From Fontimicrobium_A sp034506455 (lineage in GTDB: Bacteria > Zhuqueibacterota > Zhuqueibacteria > Residuimicrobiales > Krinioviventaceae), in NCBI GenBank assembly GCA_034506455.1, contig JAPDPN010000002.1, positions 4,964 to 68,963 on the forward strand: a stretch of DNA of 64,000 nt, in the 5' to 3' direction. The first letter of the stretch is position 1. Each line of letters starts with the position of its first letter. Shown piece after piece: positions 51,941 to 59,793 of the stretch. The notes below the pieces were generated by a model. That model was not told where the DNA came from, searched no databases, and worked only from the letters and a program-made list of their open reading frames with translations. The translations under genes were made by a program, and so were the position numbers.

Positions 51941-53224
51941 CTAAATCAGTGCCGCCAAGACTTCTCCCGCTTTGACGGCAAAACGTTCCTTTACAGGCTC
52001 CGGCATCGATTCGATGACCTCGCCGACAAATGCCTGAGTCAATAGCCGTTTGGCGTTGCTCCGGGCAATACCGCGGCTTTGCAGATAAAACAGCGCGTCC
52101 GCATCCAGTTGTCCCACTGTACCCCCATGCGTGCAGCGCACGTCGTCCGCATAAATCTCCAGCTGCGGTTGGGTGTCTATGGTTGCCTCATCGGTCAGCA
52201 GCAGGTTTTTGTTGGACTGAACAGCGTCGGTCTTTTGCGCCGCCTTGTGCACATAAATCTTGCCGCAGAAAACGGCGCGCGATCGATCGGCCAGAATGCC
52301 TTTATAAAGCTCGCGGCTTCCGGTATGCGGCGCCGCATGCTCGAGTAGGGTATGATTGTCAACCACCTGTTCGCCGGCCGTAATATAAAGGCCGTTCAAG
52401 ATGCTTTCTGCTCCTTCACCTTCGAGCCGAGAGGTGAGATCGTTTCGCGCCAGCCGGCCGCCGAGAGTGATCTGATAGGAGGAATAAACAGCGGAGCGCT
52501 CCTGGCGTACGGCAGTAAAGCCGGTGTGTAGGGACTGATGGTTTTCTTCATTGACCCTGATGTGGAAAAGCGAGGCATTTTCGCCCACTACGATTTCGCC
52601 GACCGAGTTGGTCCAATGCTTCTGTCTGCCGATGGAGACGTATCGTTCTATCAGCGTTGCCTGTGCCGAGCGACCGACCAAAATGAGCAGGCGGGGAAGC
52701 GTCATGATCGGTACATCTTCAGCGATCGTCAAAAACAGCAGCTCGATCGGCCGCTCCAATAAGGCATTATCGGCAATTTCGAGTACGACGACATCCTTCA
52801 TCAGCGCCGTATTTAGAGCGGCAAATCCGTGCCGACGGCCGTCGCCCATTGCGGCCAGTTCAGCTTCAAGGCGCTTCGGTACCCTCCGCAAAGCCTCTGC
52901 AAGTGAAAACAGTCGAACACCCTCGGGCAACTCTGCCGGAATCTTTGCTGCTCTGCCGTTGACCAATACGATTCGCAGCTCGTTACTCGCCTTTAAAAAC
53001 GGCAGGTCGGGCAATTCAGCCTCCCCAGCCAAAGAAAAACCCGCAGCGCGGAAAGGGGTCGTGTCGGTAAAGCGCCATTCTTCGTCTTTGAGAGTTGGAA
53101 AACCGTTTTCGAGAAACAGCTCGGCGGCCGCCTTGCGTCTTGCTTCGAGCGCTGCAGGGAAAGCGCCGTTCTCGGACGTATCGATAAGCGGTCGGTACCA
53201 GAGGATTTCGGGTTTGTCATTCAT
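51941..53224 (-). CDS. sufD: SufD, SUF scaffold subunit
   Basis: This 427-residue protein forms the scaffold with SufB and SufC. It has the SufBD parallel beta-helix core (HTGFTAVRQERSAVYSSYQI, ADRSRAVFCGKIYVHKAAQKTDA, EIYADDVRCTHGGTVGQL) and the terminal LQSRGIARSNAKRLLTQAFVGE. It overlaps sufC by 4 bases. It is the usual partner and length. Confidence 0.97.
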   Translation of the reverse strand: MNDKPEILWYRPLIDTSENGAFPAALEARRKAAAELFLENGFPTLKDEEWRFTDTTPFRAAGFSLAGEAELPDLPFLKASNELRIVLVNGRAAKIPAELPEGVRLFSLAEALRRVPKRLEAELAAMGDGRRHGFAALNTALMKDVVVLEIADNALLERPIELLFLTIAEDVPIMTLPRLLILVGRSAQATLIERYVSIGRQKHWTNSVGEIVVGENASLFHIRVNEENHQSLHTGFTAVRQERSAVYSSYQITLGGRLARNDLTSRLEGEGAESILNGLYITAGEQVVDNHTLLEHAAPHTGSRELYKGILADRSRAVFCGKIYVHKAAQKTDAVQSNKNLLLTDEATIDTQPQLEIYADDVRCTHGGTVGQLDADALFYLQSRGIARSNAKRLLTQAFVGEVIESMPEPVKERFAVKAGEVLAALI

Positions 53225-53976
53225 ACGGCGGCGGCTCCTTCCTTAATCTGATCATACCCGTAATCCTCAAGGTGCAAGGCCAACTCGCGGTCACCCGACT
53301 TGACGATGCGGCCGTCGTACAAAACATGGACGAAATCGGGCACAATATAGTTGAGCAGTCGTTGGTAATGGGTCACAACGATGATTGCATTGTCCGGTCG
53401 GCGCAGACTGTTGACGCCGTTGGCAACGATTTTAAGCGCATCGATATCTAAACCCGAGTCGGTTTCGTCCAGGATGGCCAGCTTGGGCTCTAAAACCGCC
53501 ATCTGCAGAATTTCATTGCGCTTTTTCTCGCCGCCGGAAAATCCTTCATTTACCGAGCGCTTGAGGAACTTTTCGTCCATCTGCACCAGCTCGAGCTTTT
53601 CGCGGATCAGCTTGAGAAATTCCATCGCCCCTACCGGCGGCAATCCGCGATGTTGCCGAATTTCATTGAGCGCCGTGCGCAGAAAATAACTTGTATTCAC
53701 ACCAGGAATCTCGACCGGATATTGAAAGGCAAGGAAAATGCCTTCGCGGGCCCGCTCTTCCGGGGCCAATTCGAGAAGGTTGCGGCCTTCGAACGTGATC
53801 GTACCCTCGGTCACTTCGTAGCCATCCCGTCCGGCCAACACTGCCGCCAAAGTGCTTTTTCCCGAACCGTTCGGTCCCATGATCGCGTGCACTTCACCCG
53901 CATTGACCTGCAGATCGATTCCTTTCAATATTTCATGCCCCTCGACCGAGGCGTGCAGATTTCTTATGGTCAACAT
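53221..53976 (-). CDS. sufC: SufC ATPase
   Basis: This 251-residue ABC-type ATPase drives the SufBCD scaffold. Walker A GPNGSGKST, the signature FSGGEKKR, Walker B LAILDETDSGLD and the H-loop VVTHYQRLLNYI are all there. The start at 53976 (MLTIRNLHAS) is chosen because AGGAGA lies 8 bases upstream; an upstream in-frame start has no support. It lies between sufB and sufD. Confidence 0.97.
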   Translation of the reverse strand: MLTIRNLHASVEGHEILKGIDLQVNAGEVHAIMGPNGSGKSTLAAVLAGRDGYEVTEGTITFEGRNLLELAPEERAREGIFLAFQYPVEIPGVNTSYFLRTALNEIRQHRGLPPVGAMEFLKLIREKLELVQMDEKFLKRSVNEGFSGGEKKRNEILQMAVLEPKLAILDETDSGLDIDALKIVANGVNSLRRPDNAIIVVTHYQRLLNYIVPDFVHVLYDGRIVKSGDRELALHLEDYGYDQIKEGAAAV

Positions 53977-54030
53977 CAATCGTTCTCCTTTTTCCATTAG
54001 ATAACTTGACAGCCGATTCGTTGCGATTTA

Positions 54031-55473
54031 TCAACCGACGCTGCCTTCCAAGCTTACACCAAGCAGCTTTTGCGCCTCAACGGCAAATTCCATGGGCAGC
54101 TCGGCAAACACCTGCCTGCAAAAACCGTTGACGATCATCGACACGGCATTTTCAGTCGAAATACCGCGCTGGTTGAGGTAAAAGATCTGATCCTCGCCGA
54201 TCTTGGAAGTAGTTGCTTCATGCTCGATCGTTGCCGAGCTGTTCTTGACTTCGATATAGGGAAAAGTGTGCGCCCCGCATTTGTCGCCGATCAGCAACGA
54301 GTCGCATTGGGAAAAATTACGTGCATTCTGAGCGCTTTTAAGCACCTTTACTTGGCCGCGATAGCTGTTCTGTCCATGTCCCGCAGAAATGCCCTTGGAA
54401 ACGATGGTGCTGCGCGTGTTTTTGCCGATGTGAATCATTTTGGTGCCCGTGTCGGCCTGCTGGTAGTGATTGGTCAGCGCCACCGAATAAAACTCCCCGA
54501 CCGAATTGTCGCCCATCAAAATGCAGCTGGGATATTTCCAGGTGATGGCTGAACCGGTCTCGACCTGCGTCCAGCTGATTTTGGAATTTACGCCCTTACA
54601 GAGACCGCGCTTGGTCACAAAATTATAGATTCCGCCGCGCCCTTCCTTATCGCCCGGATACCAGTTCTGCACCGTCGAATACTTGATTTCCGCGTTGTCC
54701 AGGGCGATCAGCTCCACGACTGCCGCATGCAGCTGGTTTTCGTCACGAATCGGCGCTGTGCATCCTTCCAAATAGCTGACGTAAGCGCCATCATCGGCAA
54801 TGATCAAAGTGCGCTCGAATTGACCGGTGAACTGCGCGTTTATGCGGAAGTAGGTCGAAAGCTCCATGGGACAGCGCACACCCTTCGGCACGTAGACGAA
54901 CGAACCGTCGCTGAAAACCGCGGAATTCAGCGCGGCAAAAAAATTGTCGTTAGGAGGAACCACACTGCCCAAATACTTGCGAACCAAATCCGGATGCTCG
55001 CGCACTGCCTCCGAAAAGGAGCAGAAAATAATGCCAAGCTCGGCCAATTTTTCCTTAAAGGTCGTGGCCACGGAAACGCTGTCAAGCACTGCATCAACCG
55101 CCACACCGGCAAGTTTCTCCTGCTCCGCCAAGGGAATGCCGAGCTTGTTGTACATTTCCAAAATCGCCGGATCTACCTCGTCCAGGCTTTTTGGATTTGC
55201 CTTTTTCGGCGCGGCAAAGTAAATGATGTCCTGATAGTCAATGGGATCGTATTTGACATGCGCCCAATGCGGCTCGGTCATCTTTTGCCAAGCGTGAAAA
55301 GCTTTCAGCCGCCATTCCAACAGCCAGTCCGGCTCGCCTTTTCGTTGCGAAATGGCGCGAACAATGTCCTCGTTCAAACCCTTCGGAAAGCTCTCACTCT
55401 CGATATCGGCTACAAAACCGTATTTGTATTCCTGTCGGGTAAAATGATCTAAAAGATCCAAATCGTCGCTCAT
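54031..55473 (-). CDS. sufB: SufB, SUF scaffold subunit
   Basis: This 480-residue protein is the core scaffold that builds Fe-S clusters with SufC and SufD. Family stretches seen: KYGFVADIESESFPKGLNED, FVYVPKGVRCPMELSTYFRI, VQNWYPGDKEGRGGIYNFVTKRG and the C-terminal CDSLLIGDKCGAHTFPYIEV, with cysteine and histidine ligands. It follows the Rrf2 regulator with a 4-base overlap, so it is translated together with its own repressor. Confidence 0.98.
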   Translation of the reverse strand: MSDDLDLLDHFTRQEYKYGFVADIESESFPKGLNEDIVRAISQRKGEPDWLLEWRLKAFHAWQKMTEPHWAHVKYDPIDYQDIIYFAAPKKANPKSLDEVDPAILEMYNKLGIPLAEQEKLAGVAVDAVLDSVSVATTFKEKLAELGIIFCSFSEAVREHPDLVRKYLGSVVPPNDNFFAALNSAVFSDGSFVYVPKGVRCPMELSTYFRINAQFTGQFERTLIIADDGAYVSYLEGCTAPIRDENQLHAAVVELIALDNAEIKYSTVQNWYPGDKEGRGGIYNFVTKRGLCKGVNSKISWTQVETGSAITWKYPSCILMGDNSVGEFYSVALTNHYQQADTGTKMIHIGKNTRSTIVSKGISAGHGQNSYRGQVKVLKSAQNARNFSQCDSLLIGDKCGAHTFPYIEVKNSSATIEHEATTSKIGEDQIFYLNQRGISTENAVSMIVNGFCRQVFAELPMEFAVEAQKLLGVSLEGSVG

Positions 55474-55895
55474 AGGCTCTCCTTGTATGAGTTAGAAGCC
55501 GCTACATCCGCCAGCGTTACGCGCTGCAGATAAGCAGAAACCGCCTGCTGCAGAGGATTAAAACTCTTTTTGACGCCGCAGTTGATGTCTCGGGCACAGC
55601 TCTGCGGCTCATCGATGCATTCGACGATCCGTATGGGCCCTTCGATCGCTTCGACGATCTCGCCGAGCGTAATTTCCTGGGGCTTTCGGTTTAAAATATA
55701 ACCCCCATATGCGCCCTGAAGCGAGTCAATCAATCCCTCTTTGGCAAGCTGCTGTAAAATTTTGGCCAGCAACGGCTGCGGCACCGACTTGGCCTCGGCA
55801 ATCTCTTTGACCGTCAAAATGTATCCTTCACCCTGTTCCGCCATATGCTGCAGCGCCAAAAGAGCATATTCCGTTTTTTTACTCAGTTTAAACAT
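55470..55895 (-). CDS. Rrf2-family Fe-S sensing regulator (SufR/IscR-like)
   Basis: This 141-residue regulator has the Rrf2 winged helix (LSKKTEYALLALQHMAEQG, SVPQPLLAKILQQLAKEGLI, GAYGGYILNR). Three cysteines (CIDEPQSC ... INC), spaced as in IscR, could hold a [2Fe-2S] cluster. As first gene of the suf operon it probably represses the operon when Fe-S supply is sufficient. A palindrome of the IscR-core type lies 10 bases before its ATG. No Shine-Dalgarno is visible. Confidence 0.92.
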   Translation of the reverse strand: MFKLSKKTEYALLALQHMAEQGEGYILTVKEIAEAKSVPQPLLAKILQQLAKEGLIDSLQGAYGGYILNRKPQEITLGEIVEAIEGPIRIVECIDEPQSCARDINCGVKKSFNPLQQAVSAYLQRVTLADVAASNSYKESL

Positions 55896-55905
55896 GGGTA
55901 TATCG

Positions 55906-55918
55906 GACTTTTTTAGTC
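55906..55918 (-). promoter_or_regulatory. Candidate Rrf2 operator of the suf operon
   Basis: The 13-bp palindrome GACTTTTTTAGTC lies between 11 and 23 bases upstream of the regulator's ATG. The GACT-N5-AGTC core matches the centre of IscR type 1 sites, though the flanks match only partly. Its position supports autoregulation. Confidence 0.55.
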
Positions 55919-56159
55919 TTATTTAAGCCTCTGACATAACAGAGATACGCTGACTATTATTCCCTGCGGTTAATATTATTGAGAAATATGAGCCGCTACA
56001 AGATTTTCAGCACGGGCTGAAAAAATTCGGTCGTAGGAGTGATGATTTAAAGAAAAATGGTCTGTTTAAATGCAAAAGCAGCCGATCGGCAAAGAGAGGG
56101 ATAAGAAACCACTTCATTATTCGACGAATGCGAAAATTTTCGGCAATGTAGAAGAGTCC

Positions 56160-56495
56160 TTAATCAATCCAATACAGCATGCGGCCGCAGTTTTCGCAGA
56201 CAAAGATCTCGTTGCCTTCTCGGCCTTGCGCACCTACAGCCGTGGGTTGACGAAGAAAACATCCGAGGCAGATGTCGTTCTTGACCGGAACAACGGCGCG
56301 TTTCAGTTTGCCGCGCAGCCGTTCATATCGGTAGAGCAGAGGTTTGCTGATTTTGGCTGCCAACTCTTGTCGCGCCGCTTTCAGCTCCTCGCACCCGCTG
56401 ATTGCAAAGCCCAGCTTTTCCACGTCATGAGCCTCATCGATCATCAAATCGAGATCCTGCAGATGGACAATCATCTCCAGCTCTTTATTCTCCAT
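56160..56495 (-). CDS. Short zinc-ribbon protein
   Basis: This 111-residue protein has a helical, possibly coiled-coil N-terminal part (residues 1-60) and a C-terminal zinc ribbon with two CxxC pairs (ICLGCFLRQP and FVCENCGRMLYW). It resembles the C-terminal half of the C4-type zinc ribbon family (PF02591) but is less than half the usual length, so the helical arm is shortened. ATG 56495 is chosen because AAGGAG lies 8-9 bases upstream; ATG 56501 would be too close. It is the last gene of the manC-like operon. Confidence 0.75.
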   Translation of the reverse strand: MENKELEMIVHLQDLDLMIDEAHDVEKLGFAISGCEELKAARQELAAKISKPLLYRYERLRGKLKRAVVPVKNDICLGCFLRQPTAVGAQGREGNEIFVCENCGRMLYWID

Positions 56496-56497
56496 CG

Positions 56498-56959
56498 TCA
56501 TTCTCCTTGAAACACCGCCAAGAGGTCTTCAAAATTGGCAACGTGCATCAACTGTTCTCTTTTGCTATCATCTTTTAATGTTGTGACGAGCGACCCGAGC
56601 AGCGGCAGATACTCGTTGCTCTTTTCCTGCGGGTGAGCGATAACCATGAACAGCAGGTGCACCGGTTGTTGGTCGATGGCGTCGAAAGGAATGCCTTTTG
56701 AGGATTTGCCGAAGGCGATCATCACGTCGCCCGCCGCGGTGGTTCGGCCGTGCGGAATAGCGACGCCTTTGCCGATACCGGTGCTGCCCAGCTTCTCCCG
56801 CTGCTTAAGCATGGCCAAAACCAGCCTTTTATTTTTTACCAGCTTTTCCCGAACGAACAGATTCAGTAGTTCTTCCAAAGCCTCATCTTTGGTGGTCGCT
56901 TTCATTTCCGGGATAAAAAGCGACGAGTGAAAATAGTTTGTCAAATTGACACTGCTCAT
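56498..56959 (-). CDS. PtsN-like EIIA protein (second copy)
   Basis: This 153-residue PTS_EIIA type-2 domain protein has the phosphorylatable His70 in GKGVAIPHGRT after REKLGSTGIG, with VHLLFMVIAHPQEKSNEYLPLLGSL typical of the family. As with the protein at 4481 no PTS permease is nearby, so a regulatory role is likely. Its start directly follows the upstream gene's stop (GGAG 8 bases before). Confidence 0.9.
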   Translation of the reverse strand: MSSVNLTNYFHSSLFIPEMKATTKDEALEELLNLFVREKLVKNKRLVLAMLKQREKLGSTGIGKGVAIPHGRTTAAGDVMIAFGKSSKGIPFDAIDQQPVHLLFMVIAHPQEKSNEYLPLLGSLVTTLKDDSKREQLMHVANFEDLLAVFQGE

Positions 56960-57298
56960 TTATGGCTCCTTTTCTACAAGGGAAGGTTCATCTACATGTT
57001 GTCGAATTGCAGAGATGCGGGACAAAATGGGGATGGGTAAATCAAAGGATGACAGGTCAAGGGCGGCCAACTCTTGCAGCAATGTTTCGATTTTGGCGGC
57101 GTCGCTATCCGTTTTTTGCAGAATCACCAGACGTTTATCTTCGAGACGGCAGCCGGCGCTGCGAAAATCTCCTTTTTCATAACGGACCTCGATACCCGCC
57201 TGCGCGGCCGCATGCTCCAATCGGCTGAGCGCTTCTGTATTGTCTATTCCTTTAAAGAATTGCGGTTCTTTAGCTGATGCAGTTCGTTTGTTACCCAT
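56960..57298 (-). CDS. Small conserved-looking protein in the manC-ptsN operon
   Basis: I do not recognise this 112-residue protein. It is mixed helix/strand (GIEVRYEKGDFRSAGCRLEDK, LVILQKTDSDAAKIETLLQEL), soluble and without signal or membrane segments. AGGAAG lies 4 bases before the ATG although the gene overlaps the guanylyltransferase gene by 55 bases, so the start is well supported. The next gene begins exactly after its stop (TAA then ATG). The tight setting suggests a shared role with the EIIA protein. Confidence 0.75.
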   Translation of the reverse strand: MGNKRTASAKEPQFFKGIDNTEALSRLEHAAAQAGIEVRYEKGDFRSAGCRLEDKRLVILQKTDSDAAKIETLLQELAALDLSSFDLPIPILSRISAIRQHVDEPSLVEKEP

Positions 57299-58332
57299 CT
57301 TACTTCCTGCGAATGCCGCATCCCGCAGATCAGCAGCGCATCCGCCTGTTCGATAACAATCAAGTCTTCTACGCCGATGATCGATACAGTGCGGGATTGC
57401 ACATCAATATACGAGTTTCTCACATCTTTTAAAAGAGGTTTGCCGAAAACCGCATTCAGGGAATCGTCCTTGGGTGAAAGGCGATAGACTTCCTCCCAGC
57501 TGCCGAGGTCGTTCCAGAGAAATTCCCCTTTAACCATGTAGATGCAATCGGCTTTTTCCATCACTCCGTAGTCGATGGAGCGACCGGCGAGCCGCTGATA
57601 CACAGCCGCACATACCTCATCGAAGCAGCCCTCGTCAATCGAGTTGTCGATCTGCTGCAGCCCTTCATAAAGTTCGGGCATCCATTTTTCGATGAGCTGC
57701 ATCAGACGGTCGACCCGCCAGAGGAAAATGCCGCTGTTCCAATAAAATGTGCCGCTCTGAAGAAACTGCTGCGCGGTCTCCGCGTCCGGCTTTTCGCGAA
57801 ACGATGCCGCCTGAAAAACCGACGGTTCGTCGAGCTTGCGTCCGGCTTCTATGTACCCATAGCCGGTTGCCGGATAAGTCGGCGGAATGCCGAAAGTGAC
57901 TGTAGCCGACGGTTCTTTTTCGATAACACGCAGAGCTGCACGTACAGCATGATAGAACAACTCGGTGCGCTGAATAAGATGATCGGCAGGTGCTGCAAGC
58001 ATGACCGCGTCCGGATCAAGGCGACGCAAATGAACTGCCGCCAGACCGATCGCCGGCGCCGTGTTGCGTCCCATCGGTTCAAAGATGAAATGATCCGCAT
58101 GCAGGTGCGGAAGCTGCTCCTTGAGCAGATGCTCCTGCGCTCTTGTGCTGACGATGAAAAGCCGATCGCTCGGCACCAGCCCCAACAACCGAGCCACGGT
58201 GTTTTGAATCAGCGTCTCGTCGCTGATCATGGCAAGGTACTGCTTCGGCTTGTCTTCTCGACTTTTAGGCCAAAAGCGCGTGCCGATGCCGCCGGCAAGA
58301 ATGACGCCGTAAAGGTGATCAGCGATCCCCAT
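57244..58332 (-). CDS. manC: Mannose-1-phosphate guanylyltransferase
   Basis: This 362-residue nucleotidyltransferase makes GDP-mannose. The signature GVILAGGIGTRFWPKSREDKPKQYL, the FEPMGRNTAPAIGLAA segment, APADHLI and the FWNSGIFLW-type motif (YWNSGIFLWRVD) identify the GDP-mannose pyrophosphorylase family. There is no fused isomerase domain; the short C-terminal region ends at NELHQL. GDP-mannose feeds glycans or GDP-fucose. GAGGTGAG lies just before the ATG at 58332. It is first in a four-gene overlapping operon. Confidence 0.94.
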   Translation of the reverse strand: MGIADHLYGVILAGGIGTRFWPKSREDKPKQYLAMISDETLIQNTVARLLGLVPSDRLFIVSTRAQEHLLKEQLPHLHADHFIFEPMGRNTAPAIGLAAVHLRRLDPDAVMLAAPADHLIQRTELFYHAVRAALRVIEKEPSATVTFGIPPTYPATGYGYIEAGRKLDEPSVFQAASFREKPDAETAQQFLQSGTFYWNSGIFLWRVDRLMQLIEKWMPELYEGLQQIDNSIDEGCFDEVCAAVYQRLAGRSIDYGVMEKADCIYMVKGEFLWNDLGSWEEVYRLSPKDDSLNAVFGKPLLKDVRNSYIDVQSRTVSIIGVEDLIVIEQADALLICGMRHSQEVRWVTNELHQLKNRNSLKE

Positions 58333-58491
58333 TCTCACCTCTGTGCTGTTCTTTCAGCATCTCCCAGACTCACTCCCACGCTATTTGTTTCGGCTGGGTT
58401 TTGTGTAAATGACTTTAGCATCGAGTTGAAGTTCCCGCCGGCAGTACGCCCCTTGTGAGGATTATTGCGGTCGGCTGTTTTGCGATTAGAG

Positions 58492-58523
58492 CGGGCGTCG
58501 CGCTTACCGCCCGCCGACGCCCG
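58492..58523. repeat. Inverted repeat downstream of trxA
   Basis: CGGGCGTCG and CGACGCCCG form a perfect 9-bp stem around 14 bases, 9 bases past the thioredoxin stop. There is no U-tract, so it may be a processing or rho-linked 3' end structure. Confidence 0.4.
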
Positions 58524-58531
58524 TCGAGCAA

Positions 58532-58858
58532 TCAACCGATATGCTTGGAAATTTTATTGATTAACTGTGTTTTTGGAAGCGCCCCGATCATTGTTTCCAC
58601 GACTTGGCCGTTTTTGAACAACAAGAGCGTCGGAATGCTGTGAATGCCGTAATCAATGGCCGTTCGGCGATTGTTATCGACATCAAGTTTACCGACCTTG
58701 AGCTTGCCGTCGTACTCCGCTGCGATCTCTTCAACCACAGGCGCCACCATACGGCAGGGGCCGCACCATATCGCCCAAAAATCCACCAAAACCGGAAGCG
58801 TCGATTCTATCACTTCACTTTTGAAATTGGCGTCCGTCAATTCGATTGGTTTTGCCAT
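58532..58858 (-). CDS. trxA: Thioredoxin
   Basis: This 108-residue protein is a standard thioredoxin with WCGPC at residues 31-35, LVDFWAIWCGPCRMVAPV, KLDVDNN and the cis-proline loop SIPTLLLFKNG. It reduces cytoplasmic disulfides and can supply electrons to DsbD. CGGAGG lies 6 bases before the ATG. A longer frame upstream exists but has no similarity to anything and no support. Confidence 0.97.
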   Translation of the reverse strand: MAKPIELTDANFKSEVIESTLPVLVDFWAIWCGPCRMVAPVVEEIAAEYDGKLKVGKLDVDNNRRTAIDYGIHSIPTLLLFKNGQVVETMIGALPKTQLINKISKHIG

Positions 58859-58950
58859 TTTTTCCTCCGTTTTGTATTCACTAAACAACTTAGAAACTTT
58901 GCGCCACTTTTGCAATAAAAAGCTTGGTTTCTCGGGTCGCCCCATCCGAT

Positions 58951-59793
58951 TTACTTTTTTATCTCGACGCGCGGATTGGCATAACAGTAAAGGCAGCCGT
59001 GCGAACAAGGGGTGTACCATCCGATATCCACGCTCTCGGTACAGCCGCAATCCTGACGTTGGCCCTTCGCTTTGCGCGTCGAAGCGGGCAGCCGGCGCGG
59101 GTGTAATTTCGTGAGCAGCTCTCCGTCTATGCAGCGGGAACGCCGCCAACCGGCGACGCAGCATCCGTGCAGGGTAATACCCCATCTTTCCGCAACGCTG
59201 CGCAGCCGTTTTTCTTCCTCCTGCCTCTGCTCGGAAGGCACCTCGACAGCCTCGTACCCGCAACGGTGTAATCGTTTTCTTACCTTGGGATAGAGCTGTA
59301 CCCAGCTCACCGTAATGTCGCAAAGACCACGACTCGAGGCAATCGGTGCGAGTTCGTCGAAAAAGGCAAGGTTGCAGATCATTCGTCCGAAAGCGTCGCG
59401 CAAATGAACGATCGGATCAAAACGCAGTCGGATGCGCAAAGGAGATTCAACCCATTCAACAAGACGGTCCAGCTCAGAAAGGACGCGATGCGGTGAAGGC
59501 ACATGGGGCTCAACGTCCTTCCCGCCCAGGCCGGTAATCGTCAAATGCAGGAAAAGCTGATCGTAACGCTGGAGTTGCCGGCGCAGACGAGAGTGATTGA
59601 GCAGCACAATGGGATTCTTGGTCCACAGCACAATCGTGTGCGTCAGCTCAGGCGGAACGCGCTCAGCCAGTATATCGGCCAAGCCGTCGGGGTCGCCCGC
59701 AACCATATCGATCCGTCGACTGGCCGAGATCACGCGCCGCGAAGGATCGTCGAACAGTGAAGCGGTTTTTGCCTTCCCTTTGCTCATACCCAT
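58951..59793 (-). CDS. DUF1848 radical-SAM-like protein
   Basis: This 280-residue protein has the DUF1848 hallmarks: RRVISASRRIDM at the start, HTIVLWTKNP, FLHLTITGLGGKDVEPHVP, SPLRIRLRFDPIVH, and the C-terminal cysteine cluster CGCTESVDIGWYTPCSHGCLYCYANP. The terminal CxxCxYC-like group is a probable Fe-S site, unusual in being at the end rather than the start of the protein. Function is unknown. The GNAT gene upstream overlaps by 10 bases, so the pair is probably cotranscribed. Confidence 0.85.
   Translation of the reverse strand: MGMSKGKAKTASLFDDPSRRVISASRRIDMVAGDPDGLADILAERVPPELTHTIVLWTKNPIVLLNHSRLRRQLQRYDQLFLHLTITGLGGKDVEPHVPSPHRVLSELDRLVEWVESPLRIRLRFDPIVHLRDAFGRMICNLAFFDELAPIASSRGLCDITVSWVQLYPKVRKRLHRCGYEAVEVPSEQRQEEEKRLRSVAERWGITLHGCCVAGWRRSRCIDGELLTKLHPRRLPASTRKAKGQRQDCGCTESVDIGWYTPCSHGCLYCYANPRVEIKK

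Noticed and set aside
58335..58535. Minus-strand 66-codon frame between manC and trxA
   Set aside because: No RBS and no domain; it covers the region with an inverted repeat and is likely non-coding.
58859..59323. An N-terminal extension of thioredoxin to a 263-residue protein
   Set aside because: The thioredoxin domain begins at an ATG with a strong RBS; the extension overlaps the DUF1848 gene and has no known domain.
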